Positions 1 to 11,289 of a stretch of 64,000 nt of DNA are shown piece after piece (the stretch's first letter is position 1; every line of letters begins with the position of its first letter). This DNA comes from Physcomitrium patens (lineage: Eukaryota > Streptophyta > Bryopsida > Funariales > Funariaceae), in assembly GCF_000002425.4 (NCBI RefSeq), contig NC_037266.1:1642903-1706902 (forward strand), given 5' to 3'. The notes under the pieces are model-generated. The model made no database searches, had not been told where the DNA came from, and was given only the letters and a program-made list of their open reading frames with translations. A program made the translations under genes and the position numbers.

Positions 1-362
1 GCAAGACAAACTTCCACTCCCTATACTCCACAACAAAATAGAGTTGCTGAAAGAGCAAATCGAACTATTATGGAGATGGCAAGGAGTATGATTCATGCTC
101 AAAACCTTGGGCATGAATTTTGGGCGGAAGCTGTGGTGAATGCAGTGTATACAAGGAATAGGTGTCCTACAAATGTACTTACATCAATGACTCCACAAGA
201 AGCTTGGAGTGGGAGGAAACCTTGTGTTTCACACATGAGGACTTTTGGATGCATTGCTTATGCAAAAGTACCAAATTGTATGCGGTCCAAATTTGATGCA
301 AAAGGTACAAAACATGTGTGTTTCTTGGATATTGTGAAGGTACCAAGGCATATAGGCTAATG

Positions 363-1009
363 NNNNNNNNNNNNNNNNNNNNNNNNNNNNNNNNNNNNNN
401 NNNNNNNNNNNNNNNNNNNNNNNNNNNNNNNNNNNNNNNNNNNNNNNNNNNNNNNNNNNNNNNNNNNNNNNNNNNNNNNNNNNNNNNNNNNNNNNNNNNN
501 NNNNNNNNNNNNNNNNNNNNNNNNNNNNNNNNNNNNNNNNNNNNNNNNNNNNNNNNNNNNNNNNNNNNNNNNNNNNNNNNNNNNNNNNNNNNNNNNNNNN
601 NNNNNNNNNNNNNNNNNNNNNNNNNNNNNNNNNNNNNNNNNNNNNNNNNNNNNNNNNNNNNNNNNNNNNNNNNNNNNNNNNNNNNNNNNNNNNNNNNNNN
701 NNNNNNNNNNNNNNNNNNNNNNNNNNNNNNNNNNNNNNNNNNNNNNNNNNNNNNNNNNNNNNNNNNNNNNNNNNNNNNNNNNNNNNNNNNNNNNNNNNNN
801 NNNNNNNNNNNNNNNNNNNNNNNNNNNNNNNNNNNNNNNNNNNNNNNNNNNNNNNNNNNNNNNNNNNNNNNNNNNNNNNNNNNNNNNNNNNNNNNNNNNN
901 NNNNNNNNNNNNNNNNNNNNNNNNNNNNNNNNNNNNNNNNNNNNNNNNNNNNNNNNNNNNNNNNNNNNNNNNNNNNNNNNNNNNNNNNNNNNNNNNNNNN
1001 NNNNNNNNN
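363..1009. other. Assembly gap (Ns)
   Basis: A run of unknown bases inside the copia element. Reading frames that cross it carry no information. The missing part should hold the end of integrase and the start of reverse transcriptase. Confidence 0.99.
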
Positions 1010-2409
1010 TGATATTGTGAGATATAAGGCAAGGTTAGTTGCCAAAGGATACTCGCAAGTTGCTGGTTTGATTTCAATGAGAGGTTTGGGCGGATGATTA
1101 AGTTCACCACCATTAGAACCATTGTGGCAATTGGGGCAGCAATGGACTTGGAGATGCATCAAATGGATGTGAAGATGGCTTTCTTAAATGGAGAGTTGGA
1201 AGAAGACATCTACATGGATAAACCTCAAGGATTTGTAGAAGAAGGCAAACAACATCTTGTTTGTAAGTTGAAGAAATCCTTGTATGGACTCAAGCAATCT
1301 CCAAGGGTATGGTATCAAAGAATTGACATATTCTTTGTTAATGAGGGATTCCAAAGAAGTGAGGCTGACCATTCTATGTATGTGATACAATCAAAAGAGT
1401 TCTTGATGTTTGTTATTCTTTATGTAGATGATTTGATCATCTTAACCAATACTTAAAAGATGATGGATTAGTTGAAGGCAAAGTTAGAAAAGGAATATGA
1501 GATGAGTGATTTGGGAGAGCTTCACTATTACTTAGGAGTGGAATTTGCAAGAGATCGTGCTAACAAGACCATCACAATGAGCCAAAGGAAGTACATTGAA
1601 GGAGTGTTGAAACGATTCAACATGGAAGATTACAAGCCTATTGGAACACCTTTGGAATCCAATTTGAAGTTGATGAAGCTCACGGATGAAGAGTTTGCAC
1701 AAGTTGAAAGCCAAATGCAAGGTGTTCCATAGAAGGCAGCAGTTGGGTCACTCATGTATGCAATGGTTGGCACAAGGGTGGATCTTGCTTATGCGGTGAG
1801 TGTCGTAAGTCAACACATGTCAAAAGCAGGACCAATTCATTGGGCAACCATCAAGAGGATCATGAGGTACTTGAAAGGCACTTTGGACTTCAAATTGTAC
1901 CTTGGAGGTGAAAGTATTGCTTTGCATGGTTATTGTGATGCAGATTGGGCTGGAGATGCAAATGATAGGCAGTAAACAACGGGCTATGTATTCTTTGTTG
2001 GAGTGGGAAAAATTTCATGGAATTTCAAGAGGAAACCCACAATTGCAAGGTCCACAATGGAGGCGGAGTACATGGCAGCAAGCCAGGGTGCAATGGAAGC
2101 AACATGGTTAAGGCAAGTTTTGGAGGACATTGGACTTGTGCAATTGGAAGCAACTCCATTGAATTGTGACAATCAAGGATGCTTGGCTTTTGTAAAGAAT
2201 CCAAAGCATCATTCAAGAACTAAGCACATTGACATTCAACATCACTTTATAAGAGAGAAGATTGAAATGGGAGTGATTGACTTGAAGTATTGTGTAACAG
2301 AAGATATGCTTGCTAATTTGTTAACAAAGGAATTGGTCAAAGATAGACATCATATGTTGACAAAGGCATTAGGTTTGAAGGGCTTTGACAATTAGCAAAG
2401 TGGGAGTAT

Positions 2410-2905
2410 TGAGGTAAAAGATAAAGATGAATAGATAATAGTTAAAGTAGAATAAGTTACCTCATAAAGGATATTATCTTAGGTAAATTACTAATGATCA
2501 AAGGCTTGACTCTTGGCATATAAAAAAGCATCCTATGGACATAAGATGCGGTCAAGGACAAAGAGTCAAAGTCAAGAGGATAAAGTGTGTCCTAGGGAAT
2601 ATCCAAAGAACTAGGTAAGAGTAATTAGTATATGGCATAGGATACCTTTGTGGTATGTAAGATGCCATAGGATTCTAGGATCCTTGGATATCCTCGTGGT
2701 ATGAGCCAAAGGATCCAAGGAGCATATATGTAAAAATCAAATGGTTGAAGAAGTCCTTTTAGGGCAGCAACCACCACCTATAAGTAACGAGAGTTGGAAG
2801 AGAGAACCATCCCATTCCACACTTCTCTTATGTGCAACCTTGCTGATTTCTACTTACTTGTGTTATGCTTATAGTGTTCTTTTCTCAATAGCTCTTTAAT
2901 ACACT
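2410..2905 (+). repeat. Probable 3' LTR of the copia element
   Basis: Begins TGAGGTAAAAG right after the polypurine tract that follows the RNase H stop. A TATA-like CCTATAAGTA lies at about 2776-2786, a reasonable promoter position inside an LTR. The 5' LTR is outside the window, so the right end cannot be fixed by comparison. The given end is a guess at a CA dinucleotide just before Helitron-derived sequence resumes. Confidence 0.5.
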
Positions 2906-4752
2906 TGAATAATCAATTCTTATCAGATACTTCTTTCAAACATTTTTTTGGTCAACTTGTATACTTTAATATGAGACCAAATCTTTGATTGTTATAAAGA
3001 AGCATCAACAATCTCTTCTCTTGAACCTTTAACAACAAGTAGAATCTACCATGAACCTCTACCAAAGTCTATAGTAATTCCACCAAATAACTTGTTAGTA
3101 TTATTTATGTCTTTGGAAATTCTATTGATAGCCTTAGGACAATGACAATGTTGTATTGGTACTTTAGTTCATATAATAAGAATTCTCTTTCTTAATATAT
3201 ATGCATATATTATATTCTTTGTAATATTATAGAACAAATCTTCATCAAGATGGAGCAATTTTTTTAATATAATTTGTAGTTTGTCCACCATTTAAAAGTT
3301 ATGTTGTAATTTCAGAGAAAGCAACACACACACAAAAAATTCTATTATTTTAGAACTTTATTGCCATTATATTATAAATAAATATTTTTTTACTTTATAC
3401 TTATCTTTTCACAAAATACAAACTTTCCCAGATTTGTTATATCATACATCGATATATTTCTTGACCTCATCTTCCTCATTTCTAATTTTCATTGGTGAAC
3501 AATCATGTCCTTTATAGATAATACTTGTGAATATATTTTGTAGCAAAAACTAAAGTATCACTTTCATATCAGATAAGGTAGTTATATTTTGTACTAAGAA
3601 CAAGATTGTATAGAATAATATCTTGATTATTTAGAATATGATTGCTAATGTTGAAAGTTCTTCTATCATTTTTATTTTTATTTTTTATAATACTCGAGAT
3701 AGCCATCATCCATTGATGTTACTTTTTGATATTCTGTTGAATATTTCTTTTGACATATTCTACCCATCATGCATATAGCTTGCATATTTTGATGTCTATA
3801 TAGATAATAAACCATGCAATTGCTAATTATCTCAAATAAGAATAGATCTTCTTTCTTAATAAGAAACTTTTCATAAACAATCCTATCATTATTGGTCAAT
3901 TCATTTACTTTGTTATTTTATTAAAAAAAAAAATAAGAAGTGCATATCTAGAAGACCTGGCTTATAAAATTTAATAGTATACACTTTTATAAGTATATGT
4001 TCTAAAATATAATACTTATAAACATTTTTAATCAATACATAATGCTCAAGTTTAAATATTCTTACTATCAAGTTAGAACAATCCTTAAGTCTTTGTTTTG
4101 AAAGAAATATATTTGAAATCTTTGACTATCAAAGAATTGCAATCATTGTACCAAATATATTTGGATGTTGAAATTATTGAGTAATGGCCATAGAAACTTG
4201 AAAAATCTCAAATATATTTTTTATACTTTTAATATGAAAAAATAGAAAAATTATCTTTTACCTTAGATCTTGCAATCAACTTCTTGATTTTGCACATTTC
4301 TAAAAATATTAAATAGTCTTCAACATAAGTTTGAACATAACTTATCTTAATTCATACTAAACTATCTTAACCCAATTTTGTTTTGTTGCTGCCAAAGTAT
4401 CTATAATAAATTCTTATAGCAACTTTCTAACTTCTAAGATAGTGAAGTATTTATTATATTGTAAAAGTAATTAATACAAAAAAAACTCTATTTAAGTAAT
4501 ACATGCAATATGCATATTTTCACTTCTGTCTCTATTGGTATTTATATCTCTATGCTTCATTTGATCATGCCATCTATATTTTTTGTAATAAAAATAAAAA
4601 AAATAAAAAAAAAAAAAAAAACTTAATTCAGTAGTAAGTATGCATAATTTCTTTTATGAATTTATTGCAATTCATCTTCTATCTATCAAATGACTATATC
4701 TCTCATCATTTTTTTCTTTGTTCCATTTCTTGGTATATTAACAGCAATCTCA

Positions 4753-5247
4753 TGTCACGGACACAAAATACAGACTTGAAATCTAACAAGAAGTTCAAGG
4801 AGAAGTGGCAGAACTAGATTAAACAGATGAGTACAAGAACAACACCAGAAAGGTGAGCTAGAACTCCAAGAGATGTGTTGTCGAGACTGAAGAACTCTTC
4901 AGCCTCGATCCCTATATATACTCCTACTTAGGAAGCTTCTCGAGCTACTTCTATTAACTAGAAAGCTTCTAGAAGGTTCCAAAGGCTTCCTTTCTAGAAG
5001 GTTCTAGAAACTTCTCGAGCTACTTCTATTAACTAAGAAGCTTCTAGAAAGTTCCAGGGGATTCCTTTCTAGAAGCTTCTAGAAACTTCTCTTCTAGAAG
5101 GTTCCAGAGACTTCCTTTCTAGAAGCTTCTAGAAACTTCTCTCTAAAAGGTTCCAGAGGCTTCTCTTCTAGAAGGTTCCAGAGGCTTGTTTTCTAGAAGG
5201 TTCTAGAAACTTCTCTTTAGAAAGTTCTAAGGAATATGTCCCTAACA
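4753..5247 (-). mobile_element. Solo LTR of the Gy1/Gy3 chromovirus group
   Basis: Starts TGTCACGG and ends CCTAACA on the plus strand, as the LTRs of Gy1 do. It is flanked by a perfect 5-bp target duplication TCTCA (4748-4752 and 5248-5252). No internal sequence is present, so it is the product of recombination between two LTRs. It lies inside the Helitron remnant and is therefore younger than it. On the minus strand it carries a TATA box, the AGTCTCGACAA block that would start the transcript, and long arrays of alternating TTC and GAA units. Confidence 0.95.
4992..5014. promoter_or_regulatory. Heat-shock-element array in solo LTR
   Basis: Five alternating units TTC-TA-GAA-GG-TTC-TA-GAA-AC-TTC, each on the exact 5-bp spacing required for heat-shock-factor trimers. 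Further partial arrays fill 4940-5225. The function is inferred from the known consensus (nGAAnnTTCn); the spacing is seen directly. Confidence 0.7.
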
Positions 5248-6030
5248 TCTCATTAGAAGATTATAACATCATTTATTGATATCTTTATTAAAATAAATAT
5301 ATTTTTCTATATTATTATCATTATCTTTTTTTTTTTTTTGCTTCAAATAATATTTTATGAGCTTGTCAAAAAAGTGGAAAAAATATGTGATGTTTTTTTA
5401 ACATTCTTGAAGCTCTCATAATATATGAGCTAAAAAATTTACCTTATATATATATGATCTTTGCTTTATGTGCAATGTCAAGATCATAAATGTAAAGTTG
5501 CATATAACTTATTTCTACACCTTATTCCTGCAAAATAATACCCATTTGATCTTGAAGCTCTTCAAGTATGTAAAAGCTATAGATATCGTATTCTTAAAAG
5601 AAAATATTGTTGACTTTTGTACCAAGAGATGTGAATATGTATGCTGCATTATATTATCAAATAGTCTCTAAAAACTCCTAATTTTGTCCATCAAGTAGTT
5701 TTTTAACTAACAACAAAGGATCTTCAAGAAATCTAAGCTCAACCTTCCTATGAAGTTAATATGTACTAAATTATAAATTTAATTTTATCAATGGCATAGT
5801 TTGCTCATCCATGCATTGAAGTGTGTTACAATACTGGCATTGAATGTCTATATTTCCAACATTATGAAAACCTTCTATTTTTTTTATTATAATATTCATC
5901 ACAAAGTTGCTCCACTTTTTCACTAATTTTTCTTGTTCTATCATATATTTTTTGCTCTTATTTCTTGTTGTGCACATAGAATTGCTTCTTTTTGTGCCTT
6001 TTGCCTTTGTTGTATATTTTTGCAAAGATT

Positions 6031-9000
6031 TATAGATTGAACAATCTCTCTACCAATGCCATCATTTTTAATACTATAGTACCATGTTCTATTTCTTGTT
6101 TATTTCATTTTCAATCTTCTTTAATACATTCATGTACCTTTTGTCTTAATTGCATGATTGCACAATAATAGCAGATAGATGCAATATTATTCAAGTCATT
6201 TCTTTGTCCATCTATGGTATCAATTCCTCTTCTTCTTTGTTCTTTATATGCTTATAAGTAAGGCTCTCAATATATTCATGTGCTCTTTATCTTGATTGTG
6301 CAAAAGTTCAAAAATTAACAATTGACATGTTGACTATTAAAAAAGTAAAATATTCATCTTATGATAATATCTTTTAATAGTAAAAAATATTTTTATAATA
6401 ATTTTTTTGATAAAAATAATAATATCCACATTGTTGCAATTATGTTTTTGAAAGTCATGCAATAAAAAATCTATATATATATAATACTCCTAAATTACTA
6501 TTGTTTGCATTTGCATTTGCATTCATGTTTGCTAATAAAATCTTCTCATAATTTCTTCAACTTAAATCATACCATCAAAATAAACCATCATTTTAAAAGA
6601 ATAATTTTTTAAGGCCATTTGATCATAAATGAGGAGAAAGAATATAAAAAGAAATATCTCAATGCTATTTATTAAAAAATATTTATTTAAGAAAAATATT
6701 TCATATGTTATATATACTTGCTTAGGATAGATATGATCATATAATATTTTTTTATTACATTGCACAAGTTTTTTTAATTAAACAATATATAATATTATTT
6801 TAAAAGATCTAATTGATCAATATTGGTTCCAAAATAATGGTGAACTCTTAGCACTAATATGAATGGCCTATATCCTATCTCTGAAATACATATGTATTTA
6901 TTTATTTACTTATATCTTATATTTCAACTATATGCTATATATGTGCTCATTTGCTTATTTATAGCTTTTGATCCCTATACATCCTATAACTCTCAATGCT
7001 CTATATATCATTGCAATTAAAAGAAGATTTTTTCTTGGCTCTAGTAAAGAGTTATTAAAGACTAATTTGATCAAATAATATAGCATATAGAATATCTCTT
7101 GCATTAAAGACATACCTCCACTTAAATTTAAAAGTAAAATTGGAATCAAATAGCAACACAAAACTAAAAAACAAAAAAATACTTATTAATATGTATAATT
7201 AATCAAAACATATTTCTCTTCAACATCATCAAAAGAATTTGGTAGTTTGAATTTGAAAAGGCATATATTAATATATTTAAAATTTTATGACATATAATTC
7301 ATAATTTTTGGAATAGAAAGTGTATATATAATAAATTATTTTAATAAAGCATATGAAACTTATTTGGCTTGTCTCTATTTTTGTTTTGGTACAAGATTTT
7401 AGTTTACAAATATTATTATAATAGTAACCTAAAAGAACATATACATAGTACACATCCATCACTTCATCTACTTATTAACACTATATTTTGATTTGATTTA
7501 AAGATTGTTTCTAGATAAGTATTCAATGCTATTAAAATAATGGCTAAATAGACCTAAATAATAATTAAGAGCTAAACTTTTTTTTGGTAATTTAAAATTG
7601 AGTGTGAGAATTTGTATGTCAAGTGAAGCTAGTTCTTATTTAGCAAAGGTAGCAAGAGATTATCTTAGATGTTGCAACTAGCATTATAAATTTTTGCAAC
7701 AACTATTATTTTAGATTTTTCTTTCTAAATGATGATTTTTTCAACCGTTGCCATTCTTGAAGAAGAGAATACAAGGGAGTTATTTGATCAGCAATAAGAA
7801 CATTGCCAGTGTTGTTAAACCTTACTGGTGTTGCACCTCACAACATAATAAGAAAGCTACTTTACAAAATATTAACCAAAAACTAACCTATAGGTCTAAA
7901 ATTTAGTTTATGGATCTAAAATTGATGCTTTTCTTTGATAACCTAATAGATTTGTAAAAATGTACTTTGAGATAATAATTTTGATGTTTGATAATAATAA
8001 GATAGCTATGCTTTGAGTCAACATAAAAGCTTTTTTTTAATATGATACCACCAAAGATATTTCTTATGACAATGATATTAAAGTATTACATAAGAAAAGT
8101 GATTGTCAGATTGGAATGCATTTCATACAACCATGGAATAAACTATGGCTATATTGTTAACATATATATGAAACAATTCTAAACTTAGATACAATTATAT
8201 AAATAATATAAAAATTTAAATAAAAAGAAGATATAAATTATAATTTAACAATATAGAAATATATATTCTTTGGTGGATTTTGAAAAAACCAACTTTTGAT
8301 GTAAAATAGCCATATAGTTATTTTTTACTAAAAAAAATTAAATTTATAAATAAAATGTATTAATATCTTTATTATATTCATTCTTTTATACTACAAACAT
8401 GATTCATTATGTTAGTATTAATTATATTTTATTTTATATATACAAAAAATAAAAATATAGATAGAAGAAATTAAAAATTAAAAATTAAAAAATTAATGTA
8501 TTGATGCTTTTGATTTGGAGTTTCCAACTCTTAAGCTTATATGTGGAGATAATAAGCAAATCAACTACAAAATTAATGATTTTTTTTTTAAATGTGCTAT
8601 AAAATGTGGTTACAATTTTTTAATACTTCAATTTCACTTAATTTAATAATTATCAATATAACAACCATGGCATAGGATTAAAGTTAATTATGAATTTTAG
8701 AATATAACAATATTTGAAGGCTTCAAAAGAAAGAATCTCTCTTCAAACAACCTGCAACTATTGATTGAAGTAGTAGTGACTTAAAGACTTTATTGCTATG
8801 AATGCATGGCAACAAACTATCAATCTTAGTATCTTCAACTTTGCACTCCATGTATATATCTTCTTTGTCTCAAATTCTTTTGGCATCAATGAAATTTTTG
8901 ATTGGTAGCATGTTTTATAATTTCTTTCTTAAAAATGTGAAACACAAATTTCTAAAATAAATTAATTTGATATTGTAGGAGACTTCATCAACTCATGCAT

Positions 9001-11198
9001 TAAATCATTCTTGATGAAGAATAAATATAACTCTTATAGAAAACAAAAAAAAATACTAATATTAAGAATTGTATCAATGGCACACTTCAAATCCAACAAT
9101 ACAATTTTATTCAACATCTATAACAAAAACACATCCAATTACACATAGCAATTACAACTCTTTACTTTGTTTAAATGAAAACTCAAAATAAATAGGATAA
9201 TTTTTTTTTAAAATTATGCAAATGAAATAGTTAAACTTAAAAGAAAAGAAAAGAAAAAATCAAATATAAATGGCAATTAGAAATAATGTGAAATCATAGA
9301 ATGTGTACAAATAGTGATTTGTATAAAATATGGTCTAAAAGTCTAGCTATTGCAAAAATTTATAAAATATGTAGCAACTTCCTTATTCATTGTCAAAATC
9401 TTTGTATGGGGCCTTTATGTACTTTTGAATGGTCTTGAAGAATAGTTCATTTAGTTATTGCTCAATAATGCTTCAGTCAATGCAAGGCCAAGGAAGAACT
9501 TAAAAAGGTTCTTTTTTGTTACGCATATTGCCAATGATACAAAACTTTGTATATCTGCTATTGTCCTAGTTGTGATTGCAAATCCATTGAAAGCAATGGA
9601 ATTTTTCACCTCTCTTGAATTAAAAACTGCACCATCAAGTAATGTCATATTAAGATCATTCTCCTTGATTGTTCAATAGATGATTATTAATATAAGAAAT
9701 TGCATATTATATTTTAATCATATTAATTCAATTCATTTCATCTAACCATTTGTAATATTGATTCCTTTGTAATATTCAATAAATTCTTCCTCTCTTGACT
9801 TAATGCACAACTTTTGAATCTTGACCTTTTTGTTAAAATGAATTTTTTTGCACCAAACATCATAAAAAAATTGAGTTTCCAATCTTACTATCTCAGCACA
9901 TTCCACTTCTATAACTAAAATGCAATCTCCACATGTAATATAAAAAATCCAAAAACCTTGATTATAAATTTCAATAATTACTTTGATTATTTGATGCTTC
10001 ATAATCCTAAAAACTAATGTAAAAAATTGTAATATCAAAAATCATAAGCAAAGAGGTACTAAATTTCTTCTTTGTAATCCTAAGAGCAATCCTTTCTTTA
10101 CTAATCTTAAATAAATCTCATAACTTTGCAAATGAGGTTATAGACCATAGAATTATGTTTATTGAACTTGTTTTTTTTGGCAATATCTTGCTTTGTAACT
10201 TGGTAAATCATGTGAAGTCCAAAGTTTTATAGAATTTATGCTAGACATTGGAAAAACATACCACAAAGTAAAGTTTTTGTTAGTTCTTTTGGATACTCCT
10301 AGTGCCATTTCAAGGATCACCGCATATAATATTAAAAGCCAAAATTAAATAAATCTGCAATGAATCACCTAATGCACTTTGAGTATGTAAGAAGAATTTT
10401 TAAGAAATTAGTTTTGAAGTATATCAAAGCAACCCTCTAAGGATATATGAAAGACTTTAAAAAGTTAATATTAATAGTGTGGCTCTTCAGACTAAATGGA
10501 AGTAAAAACAAAAATAAAAGTTTGGAAAAATTTACCATTGGTAAGAAGAAAAAATAAGAAAAAGTAAGTACATAAACTTATATGACAACCATTACTAAGA
10601 ATCTCTTGCTTTAATTGTATGCTACCTCCACCTGTTACTTTCGTAATGTAAAATTCTTTAGATTAATTTTTAAAAAACCAAAAAGATATGCAAAAAAGTG
10701 CATAAAAAAGTAATAAACTTAAAAAAAGTAGATAGTTTTTATATTTTTTTCTTTTCTTGTCCTATAGGATCTTTTAGTTTAAATATTGCCAAACCAAAAA
10801 ATCTCTAACATGTCTTATTTCATGCTACTAAGCCATTGCTTCTCTTGTAATATTAAATGGCATTTTTGTAGTAATCACTATTCTTGCAAATTCCTTTATA
10901 ATCCTAATAACATGCAGTACTAAAAAAAAAATCTTCAAAATAAATGCTATCAAGGAATATACAAAACCAATTGCAAAAACTAAAGCTTACAATGCAAAAG
11001 ACTCAAAGAAAGGGACTCTATGAATACCAACTTTAAAATTGATTTGTCTATTGAAATAGATTCAAAGCCAAGAAATCAGATTTAAATAAATTTATTCAAA
11101 ATTACCACTAACATATGAGTTCAACTTAAGAAGAAAAGTAAAAATATAAAAAACTATTTGATTATTTAAAAATCATAAAAAAATACATATTAAGGATT

Positions 11199-11238
<40 letters not shown>

Positions 11239-11289
11239 TATGTATATATATGTATAGATTATTAAGAATGTATGTAGATGTGTGTAAAA
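6031..11289. other. AT-rich stretch without a recognisable gene
   Basis: Very AT-rich DNA with only short frames. The longest is a 98-codon minus-strand frame at 9742-10038 (contains CGDCILVIEVECAEIV and KSREEEFIEYYKG), which may be a remnant of something once coding but matches nothing I know. A 65-codon minus frame lies nearby at 9451-9648. The left part may include the upstream portion of the Helitron. An (AT)n tract lies near the right end. No RNA gene or CRISPR array seen. Confidence 0.6.
11203..11240. repeat. (AT)n microsatellite
   Basis: A near-perfect run of alternating T and A immediately left of where chromovirus fossil sequence becomes recognisable. Confidence 0.9.

Larger units (their letters stand above)
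1..2905 (+). mobile_element. Ty1/copia retrotransposon, 3' half (fossil)
   Basis: The element runs off the left edge of the window and contains the 363-1009 gap. Before the gap the translation has the end of a copia integrase core (NRVAERANRTIMEMARSM). After it come copia reverse transcriptase motifs (MDVKMAFLNGELEEDIYM, KSLYGLKQSPRVWYQ, YVDDLIIL) and then RNase H (YCDADWAGD, STMEAEYMAAS, TKHIDIQHHFIRE). The domain order INT-RT-RH is that of Ty1/copia. A purine tract (AAGTGGGAG) at about 2398-2406 precedes the presumed 3' LTR. Several breaks are present, so it is a fossil. Its right end is uncertain but must lie before about 2940, where Helitron helicase sequence starts. Family assignment is secure; boundaries are approximate. 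Confidence 0.93.
2925..6030 (-). mobile_element. Decayed Helitron: Rep/helicase remnant
   Basis: Reading the minus strand from right to left gives, with many stops and frameshifts, the collinear signature of a Helitron Rep-helicase. About 5805-5850 has a CQYCNTLQCMDE zinc-finger-like stretch. About 5615-5660 has YNAAYIFTSLGT, and about 5490-5560 EELQDQMG and QLYIYD. About 4695 has RDIVI. About 4140-4200 has QVSMAIT and NIFGTM. The degenerate HUH site (FYKPGLLDMH) is at about 3940-3970, and the following domain (NCMVYY, ICMMGRICQKK, MDDGYLEYYKK) at 3678-3830. Helicase pieces lie at 2945-3170 (HCHCPKAINRI, LFGGITIDFG, VKGSREEIVDA, WSHIKVYKLTK). The interval between the Rep-side and helicase pieces is far shorter than normal, so an internal deletion is likely. 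No TC or CTRR ends were found. It is entered by a solo LTR at 4753-5247. It cannot encode a working protein. Confidence 0.85.

Noticed and set aside
179-1162. Long frames on both strands across the gap
   Set aside because: Most of their length is unknown bases. The only real coding sequence there is the plus-strand copia pol.
2456-2466. TTACCTCA as the right end of the copia LTR
   Set aside because: It mirrors the LTR start but would make an LTR of under 60 bases that excludes the TATA box.
4900-5230. CRISPR-like short regular repeats
   Set aside because: The TTCTAGAAG repeats have no unique spacers, lie in an LTR, and fit heat-shock arrays in a plant genome.
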